The notes under the pieces are model-generated. The model was not told the origin of the DNA. It saw only the letters and a list, made by a program, of their open reading frames with translations, and made no database searches. DNA of 64,000 bases from Mesobacillus jeotgali (GTDB taxonomy: Bacteria > Bacillota > Bacilli > Bacillales > Cytobacillaceae): contig NZ_CP134494.1 in NCBI RefSeq assembly GCF_031759225.1, positions 4,524,501-4,588,500 of the forward strand, read 5' to 3'. Positions 16,824-25,190 of this stretch are shown piece by piece. A program made the position numbers and the translations under genes. Position 1 is the first letter of the stretch. Every line of letters begins with the position of its first letter.

Positions 16824-17003
16824 ATTGGCCCTCCATTTCTGATGCTCTCATTTTATCATGTCGTGGCTCTCTCCTTCTTAAATTCGCTCTATTTGGCAAA
16901 AACTTGTCTATCTACATTTGTAGTGGGTAAAAGGAAAAATAGCATGATTTTCACTAATATAGGAAAAATTAGTTATTATGAAGATTTTTAAGGAGGATTG
17001 TTG

Positions 17004-18539
17004 ATGAACGATTATACTTCAAAACTGCCCCGGTTTCCTGAACCTTACTGGCGAAAAACCGCTGAGTTGCCTTCATTTCCAAAGCTGCAGGAGAATATGA
17101 ATGTCGATGTCGCTGTCATTGGCGGCGGGATCACTGGATTGACTTCTGCCTACCTATTGGCGAAGGCTGGAGTGAAAGTGGCCGTAATTGAGGCAGGCAG
17201 CATATTGAATGGAACAACAGGACATACAACAGCCAAGGTGACTGCACAGCACGGCCTCATTTATGACGAGCTGATCAGCCACTTTGGTGAGGAAAAGGCA
17301 CGGCTATACTATCAGGCCAACTATGATGCGATGCAATTTGTTAAAAATCTCGTAAAAGAACAGCAGATTGATTGCGATTTTACCGAAGAAGACGCTTATA
17401 TATACACCAATTCAGACAAGGAAATGGAAAAGCTTTTAAAGGAATTCAAGGCCTATGAGAAGTTGGGCGTCGCAGGAAGTGAGTATGTATCAGAGGTCCC
17501 GATTCCAGTTGAGGCATTGGCAGCCGTCGTCATGAGGAACCAGGCCCAGTTCCACCCGCTAAAATTTTTAAAACATCTGGTAGAGCGTTTTACCGAAATG
17601 GGCGGCCAGATATATGAAAATACAACCGCAGTCGATATGGAAGAAGGCTCTGAGCCTGTCGTCACGACCAGAGACGGTCACAAGGTACACTGCAATCAGA
17701 TCATCATTAGCACGCACTTCCCATTCTACGATTTAAAAGGGTTCTATTTTTCAAGGATGCAGGTCAATCGTTCTTATGTGCTTGCCGTAAAAACAGAGAA
17801 GGAATTCCCTGGCGGCATGTACATCAATGCAGAGACACCGTCACGATCCCTGCGATATACAGACTGGAATGGCGAAAAACTGGTACTGTTTGGCGGAGAC
17901 AGCCATATCACCGGACAGGATGATAATACGCACCAGTATTATGAGGCACTCGAGGCATTTGCAGCTCAGACCTTCGGCGTAAAAGAAATTCCATTCCGTT
18001 GGAGCGCGCAGGATCCGACTACCCTGGATAAAATTCCTTTTGTCGGCAAATACTCATCAAGCACAGATAACATCTTTGTTGCAACTGGCTACAGAAAATG
18101 GGGGATGAGCAATGGCATCAATGCTGCTCTGCTGATGTCCGATCTTGTTCTCAGAAAAGACAATCCGTATGTAGACCTATTCGAGCCGCAAAGATTCCAT
18201 GCAAAACCAGATGTGGCGACATTCGTTGCTGATAATGCGCTGGTCGCGAAAGAATTGGTCAAAGGGAAACTGGACCGGCCTTCGACCAATCCAGAGAGCC
18301 TCGTTAATGAAGAAGGTGCTGTCATAACAGTGAACGGCAAACGAGCTGGAGCATATCGAGATGAAAACGGCCATCTGCACGTAGTCGATACCACCTGTAC
18401 CCACATGGGCTGCGAGCTTAACTGGAATAACGGCGAACGCACATGGGACTGCCCATGCCATGGCTCCCGTTTCTCCTACAAAGGAGATGTCGTTGAAGGC
18501 CCTGCCGAACTGCCGCTGAAAAAAGTTGATCTAGAATAA
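17004..18539 (+). CDS. FAD-dependent oxidoreductase fused to a C-terminal Rieske [2Fe-2S] domain
   Basis: DAO-superfamily flavoprotein of 511 aa. The ATG at 17004 is 7 bases after AAGGAGGA and is preferred over the two TTG codons just before it. N-terminal FAD-binding GGGITGLTSAYLLAKAG (about residues 38-54) and a substrate domain are followed by a Rieske domain with cluster ligands in CTHMGC (about 464) and CPCHGSRF (about 482), which matches Cys-x-His and Cys-x2-His. Substrate unknown; homologs in Bacillaceae are annotated only generically. Monocistronic with a strong terminator. Confidence 0.88.
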   Translation: MNDYTSKLPRFPEPYWRKTAELPSFPKLQENMNVDVAVIGGGITGLTSAYLLAKAGVKVAVIEAGSILNGTTGHTTAKVTAQHGLIYDELISHFGEEKARLYYQANYDAMQFVKNLVKEQQIDCDFTEEDAYIYTNSDKEMEKLLKEFKAYEKLGVAGSEYVSEVPIPVEALAAVVMRNQAQFHPLKFLKHLVERFTEMGGQIYENTTAVDMEEGSEPVVTTRDGHKVHCNQIIISTHFPFYDLKGFYFSRMQVNRSYVLAVKTEKEFPGGMYINAETPSRSLRYTDWNGEKLVLFGGDSHITGQDDNTHQYYEALEAFAAQTFGVKEIPFRWSAQDPTTLDKIPFVGKYSSSTDNIFVATGYRKWGMSNGINAALLMSDLVLRKDNPYVDLFEPQRFHAKPDVATFVADNALVAKELVKGKLDRPSTNPESLVNEEGAVITVNGKRAGAYRDENGHLHVVDTTCTHMGCELNWNNGERTWDCPCHGSRFSYKGDVVEGPAELPLKKVDLE

Positions 18540-18543
18540 AACG

Positions 18544-18577
18544 AAGCCGCCATTCATGTCTGAGTGGCGGCTTTTAT
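18544..18577 (+). terminator. Terminator after FAD/Rieske gene
   Basis: AAGCCGCCA (18544-18552) pairs with TGGCGGCTT (18565-18573), then TTATT. Confidence 0.85.
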
Positions 18578-18607
18578 TATGTCCAGCGGTAAACGGATTC
18601 CTCAACC

Positions 18608-18776
18608 GGGATTACAACGGGGATTATTTGGCTCCCAACAGGGATTATCTTGAACCAAACGGGGATTATCTCGCCCCCAACAAGGATTATCTTGCATTAA
18701 ACGAAGATTATCTCGCCCCTACAAAAATTTTTCTGGCCAAATTATCTTTCTCCCAATCGGGATTACCTGTTCCAAC
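18608..18776. repeat. Tandem array D, 21-bp period (GGGATTATCT family)
   Basis: Core GATTAT recurs at 18622, 18643, 18664, 18685 and 18706, exactly 21 bp apart, with decayed copies before and after (18610, about 18740, 18770). Units alternate between two linker types (CTCGCCCCCAACA and CTTGAACCAAACG), giving a 42-bp higher order. It fills the convergent gap between the FAD/Rieske gene and the thioredoxin-reductase-like gene, outside the terminator. Confidence 0.85.
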
Positions 18777-18802
18777 ATCGACTTGCTGCTAACCTCGTTT
18801 TT

Positions 18803-19702
18803 TTATCCTTGATCAGCCAAAAGTGTCTTATGAATCCAGATGCTGGCCTGCATGCCGTCACCCATGGCAATCGTGGTCTGTTCTGAATGAGCGACTATGT
18901 CTCCTGCGGCCCAGACGTTCTCGACATTTGTCATTTTTGTCCGCGGGTCGACTAGTACATGCTTATTTTTATGAAGCTCGACGCCGAGCTGTTGTGCGAG
19001 CTGTGATTTCACTTCATTCCCGCCGAAGGCCATGAAGCCGCGTTCCGAAGTCAGCTCCTCACCGTTCGCTAGCACAACTCCCCTGAAGTCAGGCCCGTCT
19101 GCCAGAACCTTTTCAATCGGCCCTTCAACATACTTAATGCCTTTTTCCTTCATAGCTGTCATTTTTTCCTCATCCACTTCTATGTTCTCATGATTGACAT
19201 AGATGAGTTCATTCGTGAAATAATTAAGGGTCAGTGCCATGTTCGCACCAGGATTGCCCGAACCCATCACGATGGTGGATTTATCTTTCACTTCATGGCC
19301 ATCGCAATCAGGACAGATATACACGCTGATTCCAAGCGTTGGCATCAACTCGGGAAATGGAGGAATCCGATCCATAACACCAGTGGCCAGCAGCAATGTC
19401 TTCGCCTTGTATGTGCTGCCGCTCTCCGCCTGGACTTCGTACCCATTCTCTATCCTCTGGGCTTTCTCAGCCTTGCCAATCACGAATTCCACACCATATT
19501 GAGCAGCCTGCTTACGGCCGACTTCTCTTAAATAAGGCCCGCTTACTCCATCTGGATAACCAAGGATATTATGATAGCTCTGGCAAATCGCCGACCGTCC
19601 ATCGCCTGCATCAAGAACCATCACATTATGATCATACCGCCCGAGCTGAATCGCTGCCTGCAGCCCGGCAATTCCGCCTCCTACTATAAGGCAATCATAC
19701 AT
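18803..19702 (-). CDS. Thioredoxin-reductase-like NAD(P)/FAD oxidoreductase
   Basis: Flavoprotein of 299 aa. Translation should start at 19702 (MYDCLIVGGGIAGLQAAIQL), with AAAGGCGGTGG upstream; residues encoded further 5' look like intergenic sequence. FAD motif GGGIAGL (residues 8-14), NADPH-region motif VMGSGNPGAN (about 145), and C-terminal VWAAGDIVAHSEQTTIAMGDGMQASI. The redox centre reads CPDCDGHE (about 130-137), equivalent to the CxxC of thioredoxin reductase, so thiol-disulfide exchange is possible. The partner is unknown; it is shorter than TrxB and divergent from it. Confidence 0.85.
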   Translation of the reverse strand: MYDCLIVGGGIAGLQAAIQLGRYDHNVMVLDAGDGRSAICQSYHNILGYPDGVSGPYLREVGRKQAAQYGVEFVIGKAEKAQRIENGYEVQAESGSTYKAKTLLLATGVMDRIPPFPELMPTLGISVYICPDCDGHEVKDKSTIVMGSGNPGANMALTLNYFTNELIYVNHENIEVDEEKMTAMKEKGIKYVEGPIEKVLADGPDFRGVVLANGEELTSERGFMAFGGNEVKSQLAQQLGVELHKNKHVLVDPRTKMTNVENVWAAGDIVAHSEQTTIAMGDGMQASIWIHKTLLADQG

Positions 19703-19896
19703 ACCGATCCACCGCCTTTTAAAAGTGTCATAATAGCATGTTTCCCTTTTTGAAGGTGGTGTAATCCGGTTTATTACTGATTGAAAATGCCCATGAAGTT
19801 TTCTCAATTTTCCTATAAACACTAGTTTTGTCGAACAACTCAAAATACTACTTAAGCACTATGAAATCAGTTATAATGAAAGCGAGGTGGATAATA

Positions 19897-20958
19897 ATGA
19901 CAAATGCTGTCGCGAAAAAACCAAGATTACTGCTTTATGTAGTTTTAGCCTCTCTGATTCTAGCAACCAATTTCATTCTTTACCGTACACCGGTGTTCGG
20001 GCCGGTACCAGAGGGGGCTGTCATCGGTTCACTGCTGGACATGTTGATCATATTGCCTCTCCTGACATACTTCATGATCATCCGCAAAAGGTATTCACTC
20101 AAATATATGGGAGTTGTCATTTTTGCCGGTTTTGCTGCTTCCTACTTCATCGTCCCTCAGCAGCATCTAGCAGATTACCCTTTCCTTCCCTATCTTTTAA
20201 TCGTATCGGAAGGCGCATTCCTGTTGTTTGAACTTTATATAGCCTACACCGTCATCACAAGGCTTCCAAGATTGCTTAAAGAGTACAGAAATCTGGCCAG
20301 CCGAAATTCGTTCTTCCTTTTCAACATTCGAAAAGCTGTTGAAACAAGCTTACCGGACAGCACTGCCGCCAAAGTACTTGTCACTGAATTTTCCATGTTC
20401 CATTACTCTCTCTTCTCCTGGAAAAAGAAAGTGAAGATTGATCACGGCAAGGTTTTTACCTATCATAAAAAAACAAGCGTGAATGCTGTCTACATCATGA
20501 TCATCCATGCCATTGCGATTGAATCGATTGGTCTGCACTACTTCCTGCACAGCTGGAATGCGGTTGTTTCCTATATCCTTCTGTTTTTGAACATATATGG
20601 CATCCTGTTCATGCTGGCAGAGCTTCAAGCGACACGCCTGACCCCATTTCTGCTGACAGAGGATCATCTGTTATTGCAGACAGGGTTTTCAAGCTCGATG
20701 CACCTGCCTTTAAGCAATATCAAGGAAATCAACCATTACGAAGGGCCTGAAAAATTCAGCAGAAACGAGCAAAAAGGGCTTCTTGATGCCCGGGTGCCTG
20801 ATTTGATCCAGGAAAAGCCGATGTTTGAAATCCTGCTTCATGAGCCCCAGGATGTTCATTTAATCTACGGCATGAAGCGAAAAGTAAATCGGATTGTCCT
20901 GAACGTCGACGAACCAGATGTTTTTTACCATGAATTGCAGCGGTCACTCCATGAGTGA
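19897..20958 (+). CDS. Multi-spanning membrane protein of unknown function
   Basis: A 353-aa protein I cannot place in a family of known function. I start at ATG 19897 (MTNAVAKKPRLLLYVV) with GAGGTGG six bases upstream. About seven hydrophobic segments occur: four in the first 130 residues, then a soluble stretch (SRNSFFLFNIRKAVETSLPD), two or three more around 200-260, and a C-terminal cytoplasmic tail. That tail (about 100 residues, with LLLQTGFSSSMHLPLSNIKEI) resembles a small PH-like beta domain. Monocistronic; its stop codon lies inside the terminator hairpin. Confidence 0.7.
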   Translation: MTNAVAKKPRLLLYVVLASLILATNFILYRTPVFGPVPEGAVIGSLLDMLIILPLLTYFMIIRKRYSLKYMGVVIFAGFAASYFIVPQQHLADYPFLPYLLIVSEGAFLLFELYIAYTVITRLPRLLKEYRNLASRNSFFLFNIRKAVETSLPDSTAAKVLVTEFSMFHYSLFSWKKKVKIDHGKVFTYHKKTSVNAVYIMIIHAIAIESIGLHYFLHSWNAVVSYILLFLNIYGILFMLAELQATRLTPFLLTEDHLLLQTGFSSSMHLPLSNIKEINHYEGPEKFSRNEQKGLLDARVPDLIQEKPMFEILLHEPQDVHLIYGMKRKVNRIVLNVDEPDVFYHELQRSLHE

Positions 20959-20968
20959 TCGCTTTTTT
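20939..20968 (+). terminator. Terminator overlapping the stop codon of the membrane protein gene
   Basis: AGCGGTCACT (20939-20948) pairs with AGTGATCGCT (20954-20963) with one G-T wobble, followed by TTTTT. Confidence 0.8.
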
Positions 20969-21016
20969 ATTGCTGCATTTCCCAAGCAATACTACTAATC
21001 TGCAGATGAAGGCGAA

Positions 21017-21122
21017 ATTCTCTCAAAAAAGAGCAATAATCTCTCAGTTAAAATCAATATTCTCTCAGTGAAACATATTATTCTCTCACTGTAATCTCTC
21101 ACTCAGGGAATAGATTCTCTCA
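21017..21122. repeat. Tandem array E, 21-bp period (ATTCTCTCA family)
   Basis: The nonamer A(T/A)TCTCTCA recurs at 21017, 21038, 21059, 21080, 21093 and 21114: four steps of exactly 21 bp and one of 13. The spacers are not conserved. It lies between facing terminators of the convergent membrane protein and pgmB genes, so it appears outside both transcripts. Confidence 0.85.
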
Positions 21123-21141
21123 TTTATCCAAAAAAAGTAAA

Positions 21142-21167
21142 AACCCAGCCACCAAAGCGACTGGGTC
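21142..21167 (-). terminator. Terminator of pgmB
   Basis: Read on the minus strand, ACCCAG (complement of 21161-21166) pairs with CTGGGT (complement of 21143-21148) and is followed by TTTTTAC. Confidence 0.75.
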
Positions 21168-21176
21168 CCATATTTC

Positions 21177-21845
21177 TTAGCCATTATACACTTCTAAAAT
21201 CTTATCAAACGAAAGCTCAGCAGTGCTAGCATAGACGAGATCAGCATTCTCGAAGCTTTCCTTTGGGCCAACAGCAACAGCGAACATTCCCGCTGATTTG
21301 ATCGCCTGGACGCCTGCAGCTGCATCCTCGACACCAATGCATGCTTCTGGCTCAACACCAAGCATTTCTGCTGCGCGCAGGAATACTTCCGGATGCGGCT
21401 TGCCGTTCACGACGGTTTTTGCATCAACGATGATATCAAACTCGGACTTCATTCCTAGCGAGTCCATTACGGTAAACGCGTTTTTGCTAGCTGACGCAAG
21501 GCCCAGCTTAAGACCTTTTGCCTTAATATCTGCAATCAATTCCTTGATAGCCGGAAGCAAGTCAGCAGGCGTGATATCTTGGATCAATGTCAGGTAGTGC
21601 TCATTCTTCTTCTCAGCCAATGCTTCTTTTTCTACAGCTGAAAAATCCCCGGTACGGCCGCCAAGCTCAAGGATTTTCTCGAGAGAATCCATCCGGGACA
21701 CACCTTTCAGCTCCTCGTTATCTTCGCGGGTAAAAGTAATGCCCAAATCCTCTGCCAGGGCTTTCCACGCCAAAAAGTGGTATTCCGCTGTATCTGTAAT
21801 GACCCCATCAAGGTCGAAAATGAATGCTTTTAGTGGTCTAGTCAT
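21177..21845 (-). CDS. pgmB: Beta-phosphoglucomutase
   Basis: Converts beta-glucose 1-phosphate to glucose 6-phosphate. HAD superfamily, 222 aa. Motif I FDLDGVITDTAEYH (residues 9-22) carries both catalytic Asp residues; GVSRMDSL is the cap-domain signature of beta-PGM; SASKN (motif II) and GVEDAAAGVQAI (motif IV) follow. It lies downstream of maltose phosphorylase on the same strand and takes that enzyme's product, so the two form a pathway. The 399-bp gap between them holds array C, which is unusual for an operon. Confidence 0.93.
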   Translation of the reverse strand: MTRPLKAFIFDLDGVITDTAEYHFLAWKALAEDLGITFTREDNEELKGVSRMDSLEKILELGGRTGDFSAVEKEALAEKKNEHYLTLIQDITPADLLPAIKELIADIKAKGLKLGLASASKNAFTVMDSLGMKSEFDIIVDAKTVVNGKPHPEVFLRAAEMLGVEPEACIGVEDAAAGVQAIKSAGMFAVAVGPKESFENADLVYASTAELSFDKILEVYNG

Positions 21846-21904
21846 AATTAAACTCCTTTCCTGAATCTATCATGCAGCCTCAGAAGCAGATTCTGAGTAT
21901 TATT

Positions 21905-22195
21905 GGACATTTCATTGCCATTCACACACGCAAATGTCTATTAAAGAACGTTTCTTAGACATTTCAACACCTTCCACCCTCTAAAATGTCCATTAAACCA
22001 CTTTTCTTAGACATTTCAACGCCTTCCACTCTTCAAAATGTCTATTAAAGAACTTTTCTTAGACACTTCAACACCTTCCACTCTCTAAAATGTCCATTAA
22101 ACCACTTTTCTTGGACATTTCAACGCCTTCCCTCGGCAAAATGTCCATTAAATAGCTTTATTGGACATTTACGTAATTCATACACCAAGATGTCT
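21905..22195. repeat. Tandem array C, 52-bp period (AAATGTCY...RGACATTT family)
   Basis: TGTC(C/T)ATTAAA recurs at 21935, 21987, 22039, 22091 and 22142 (steps 52, 52, 52, 51). Each unit has a 33-bp core with 8-bp complementary arms, for example AAATGTCT (21932-21939) and AGACATTT (21957-21964), then a 19-bp linker. Arm bases covary in several units (TGTCT with AGACA, TGTCC with GGACA). Units alternate between two internal versions (AAAGAAC and AAACCAC). Half units flank at 21905 and 22191. It fills the mapA-pgmB gap. Confidence 0.9.
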
Positions 22196-22244
22196 ACCCT
22201 AATGAGAGAGACCTTCAGGCTTCCCCAAAGATCTCCTTCATGAA

Positions 22245-24536
22245 TTATTTCAATTTTACAGAAAGCTCGCCTTCAGCAGGGATTGTTACGTCTTCACCAT
22301 AAAGCTTCATCGCAAGTTCCGGTCCTTGCTGCGTGAGGATGACGTTTTCCTGATTCACTTCTACCTTGATATAGTGGTCACGGTAGATGATGTTGAAGCT
22401 GTACTGGTTCCATGCTTTCGGGATGAATGGCGCGAATGACAGTGTTCCTTCCGCTGTGCGCATGCCTGCGAAGCCCTGGACGATTGCCAGCCATGCACCT
22501 GTCATGCTTGTGATGTGCAGGCCATCTTCTGTATCGTTATTGTAGTTATCAAGGTCAAGGCGCGCCGTGCGGTTGTACATTTCGTACGCCTTCTCTTCCA
22601 TGCCAAGCTCTGCCGCAAGAACTGCGTGGATACTTGGAGACAATGATGACTCATGAACAGTCATTGGCTCATAGAATTCGAAGTTGCGGCGCTTCTCTTC
22701 TTCTGTGAATTCATGGTTGAAGAAGTATAGACCCTGCAGGACGTCAGCCTGCTTGATGAAGCAGCTGCGCAGGATTTTATCCCATGACCAGTTCTGGTTG
22801 ATCGGGCGGTCTTCAGCTGAAAGCTCATTCACTGTCATCAGGTCTTTATCAAGGAATGTATCATGCTGGACGAAAACACCTTTTTCTTCATCGTAAGGGA
22901 AGTACATTTTCTCGATGATATCCTGCCATTTCGCAAGCTCGTCGTCAGAGAACTCAAGGCCTGCGAGGCGGTTCTCATGGCCATTCTGCTTAAGGAACTC
23001 GATGACTTCAAGCGTGTATCGCAATGTCCAGACAGCGATACGATTTGTGTACCAATTGTTGTTGACATTGTTTTCATATTCATTCGGTCCTGTTACGCCA
23101 TGCATCATGTAAACGTTCTTGGACTTGCTGTAGTGGACGCGGTCTGCCCAGAAACGGGAGATGCCGGCAAGCACATCGATTCCATATTCATGGAGGTAAT
23201 CTTTATCTCCAGTGTAGTTCACATAGTTATAGATCGCGTAGGCAATCGCACCATTTCGGTGGATTTCCTCAAACGTGATTTCCCACTCATTGTGACACTC
23301 GACGCCTGTAAAAGTAACCATTGGGTAAAGCGCACCCTTCAGTCCCTGCTGCTTTGCGTTATGGTAGGCGCCATCCAGCTGGTTGTGGCGGTAGATCAGC
23401 AGGTTGCGGGCAACCTCTGATTCTGCAGTAGAAAGGTATAGCGGGATTGCATAAGCTTCTGTATCCCAGTATGTCGCACCGCCGTACTTTTCACCTGTAA
23501 AACCTTTAGGTCCGATGTTCAAGCGTGAGTCTTCACCATAATAGGTCGAGAATAGCTGGAACAAGTTAAAACGGATGCCCTGCTGTGCTTCATCATCGCC
23601 TGCAATCTCAACATCAGCGATATCCCAGCGGCTCAGCCAGCCGTTTCTGTGTTCTTCCAATAGCTCATCAAAGCCTTTTACAATCGAACGCGCAAGCACT
23701 TCGCGACCTTTGGAAACAAGCTCGCCAGCTTCATAGTCACGGTCTGTTGTCACAGCAACATACTTGTAAAGAGTGACAGATTGTCCCTGCTCAGCCTTCA
23801 CTTCAATGACATTTTCTACATATTCTTCTTTTTCATTGACTTCAACTTTAGCCACACTGCCTTCGACAACCGTTTGCATAGTTGTCGCCACCTGGAAAGT
23901 CGGAGTCCCAAATGGATTATCCTTCGTCTTCATGACAAGACTGCCATTGTATTCAGAGGCTTCCCTGCTCACTTCATACCAGAAGTCCTCATCATAGTTA
24001 GAGTCTTCGTTACGAACATCTCCATCAAGATAAGGAACAAAGGTAACGTTTCCATTATAGTTCTTGGCAGTCACTGAATATTTGATCGCAGCCAGTTCCT
24101 TGTCAGCAACAGACAGGAATCTTACAGCTTCCACTTCTGTTTCCTTGCCGTCCTGGCTGACTGTAAAACGGCGTGTCAAGACACCATGCTGCATATCAAG
24201 CTCACGGTAGTAATCGCTTACTTCTGCGTTGTGAAGATCCAGTTCCTCTCCATCCACAAATACTTTAATGCCAATAAAATTCGTCGAGTTAATGACCTTG
24301 CCAAAATAGTGTGGATAGCCATTCTTCCACCAGCCTACACGTGTTTTGTCCGGAAACCAGACTCCTGCAATATATGAACCGCGATGAAAGTCTCCAGTAT
24401 ATGTTTCTTCAAAGTTTCCGCGCATGCCCATATGGCCATTTCCCAGGCTCATGATGCTTTCGGCAAGCCGGAAATCTTCTTTATGCAAGTCCGTTTCAAC
24501 GATCTTCCAGCTATCAATTCCAAATAATCTTTTCAT
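22245..24536 (-). CDS. mapA: Maltose phosphorylase, GH65
   Basis: Phosphorolyses maltose to glucose and beta-glucose 1-phosphate, saving one ATP relative to hydrolysis. 763 aa, the usual length for GH65 phosphorylases. N-terminal beta-sandwich ([36 protein letters not shown]) and (alpha/alpha)6 barrel with catalytic acid Glu in [17 protein letters not shown] (about residue 484) and the phosphate-site region [18 protein letters not shown]. Closeness to maltose rather than kojibiose or trehalose phosphorylases is judged from the N-terminal blocks and from the pgmB neighbour. A LacI-type operator lies just upstream. Confidence 0.92.
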   Translation of the reverse strand: MKRLFGIDSWKIVETDLHKEDFRLAESIMSLGNGHMGMRGNFEETYTGDFHRGSYIAGVWFPDKTRVGWWKNGYPHYFGKVINSTNFIGIKVFVDGEELDLHNAEVSDYYRELDMQHGVLTRRFTVSQDGKETEVEAVRFLSVADKELAAIKYSVTAKNYNGNVTFVPYLDGDVRNEDSNYDEDFWYEVSREASEYNGSLVMKTKDNPFGTPTFQVATTMQTVVEGSVAKVEVNEKEEYVENVIEVKAEQGQSVTLYKYVAVTTDRDYEAGELVSKGREVLARSIVKGFDELLEEHRNGWLSRWDIADVEIAGDDEAQQGIRFNLFQLFSTYYGEDSRLNIGPKGFTGEKYGGATYWDTEAYAIPLYLSTAESEVARNLLIYRHNQLDGAYHNAKQQGLKGALYPMVTFTGVECHNEWEITFEEIHRNGAIAYAIYNYVNYTGDKDYLHEYGIDVLAGISRFWADRVHYSKSKNVYMMHGVTGPNEYENNVNNNWYTNRIAVWTLRYTLEVIEFLKQNGHENRLAGLEFSDDELAKWQDIIEKMYFPYDEEKGVFVQHDTFLDKDLMTVNELSAEDRPINQNWSWDKILRSCFIKQADVLQGLYFFNHEFTEEEKRRNFEFYEPMTVHESSLSPSIHAVLAAELGMEEKAYEMYNRTARLDLDNYNNDTEDGLHITSMTGAWLAIVQGFAGMRTAEGTLSFAPFIPKAWNQYSFNIIYRDHYIKVEVNQENVILTQQGPELAMKLYGEDVTIPAEGELSVKLK

Positions 24537-24559
24537 AGCTTTTAGCTCCTTTTAGAGGT

Positions 24560-24577
24560 TGTACAAACGTTTGCACT
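24560..24577 (-). promoter_or_regulatory. LacI-family operator upstream of maltose phosphorylase
   Basis: Palindrome CAAACGTTTG (24564-24573) with a central CG, flanked by GTA and CAC, lies about 28 bp upstream of the mapA start. It is the form bound by LacI/GalR proteins and is a plausible site for the regulator at 795-1820 or for CcpA. Confidence 0.65.
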
Positions 24578-24767
24578 ATTATATCATGAATTTCCGCAAA
24601 AATGACAAAAGCAATGGTGATAATTTTGTGTCATGCTGAACTAATTATTATTTTACTATCATTTTTCACTGAAAAATTTTTTTCACCTATTTAGTTAGTA
24701 CATATGTTATAAATTTTCAGAAAACTAATATAATCTAAAAGGACTATTAAGAAAGGAGGGGATAGAT

Positions 24768-25136
24768 TTGAGCATACGTTTTTTCAGAATCGCTGCGGTC
24801 TATTTTGTCATTGCCATTATTTTAGGAATCATTATGGGAATCGCTCATGATTTCACACTGACTTCGGTACATGCCCACTTAAACCTGCTTGGATGGGTAT
24901 CCATGGCTCTTTTCGGAATGATTTATCATTTTTATCCTGAAGCCGGGAACAGCAAGCTTGCCAGCACCCATTTCTGGCTGCATAACATCGGGGTTCCGGT
25001 CATGCAGGGCGGCATAGCATTATCCATTTTGATAGGAGGTGTCATATTTACCGTCTTTGCCATCATTGCCTCACTGCTTGTTGTCCTGGGAGGAATTCTC
25101 TTTATGGTAAATGTGTTTAAGCATGTTAAGGCATAA
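24768..25136 (+). CDS. Small four-helix membrane protein related to heme-copper oxidase subunit I
   Basis: A 122-aa protein with four membrane segments. The TTG start is set by a very strong AAAGGAGGGG 6 bases upstream. HAHLNLLGW (about residues 32-40) and HFWLHNIGVP (about 63-72) resemble heme-ligand helices of cbb3/NOR-type oxidase subunit I, but the protein is only a fraction of that subunit's length. It may bind heme or be a degenerate domain. No oxidase gene lies nearby. It shares a bidirectional terminator with the InhA gene. Confidence 0.75.
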   Translation: MSIRFFRIAAVYFVIAIILGIIMGIAHDFTLTSVHAHLNLLGWVSMALFGMIYHFYPEAGNSKLASTHFWLHNIGVPVMQGGIALSILIGGVIFTVFAIIASLLVVLGGILFMVNVFKHVKA

Positions 25137-25151
25137 CTTCTGCAAAAAGAC

Positions 25152-25187
25152 AAAAAGCTGCGGCCATCATTTTGGCCGCAGCTTTTT
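25152..25187. terminator. Bidirectional terminator
   Basis: A perfect 15-bp stem, 25152-25166 with 25173-25187, begins AAAAAGCTGC and ends GCAGCTTTTT. It ends both the small membrane protein gene and the convergent InhA gene. Confidence 0.92.
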
Positions 25188-25190
25188 AGC

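Noticed and set aside
18556..18792. 78-codon ORF with repeated heptapeptide NGDYLAP
   Set aside because: It comes from the 21-bp DNA period (a multiple of three). There is no ribosome site, it overlaps the terminator hairpin, and the other 21-bp arrays do not encode related peptides.
22863..23420. 185-codon ORF opposite maltose phosphorylase
   Set aside because: Antisense shadow of a conserved coding region.
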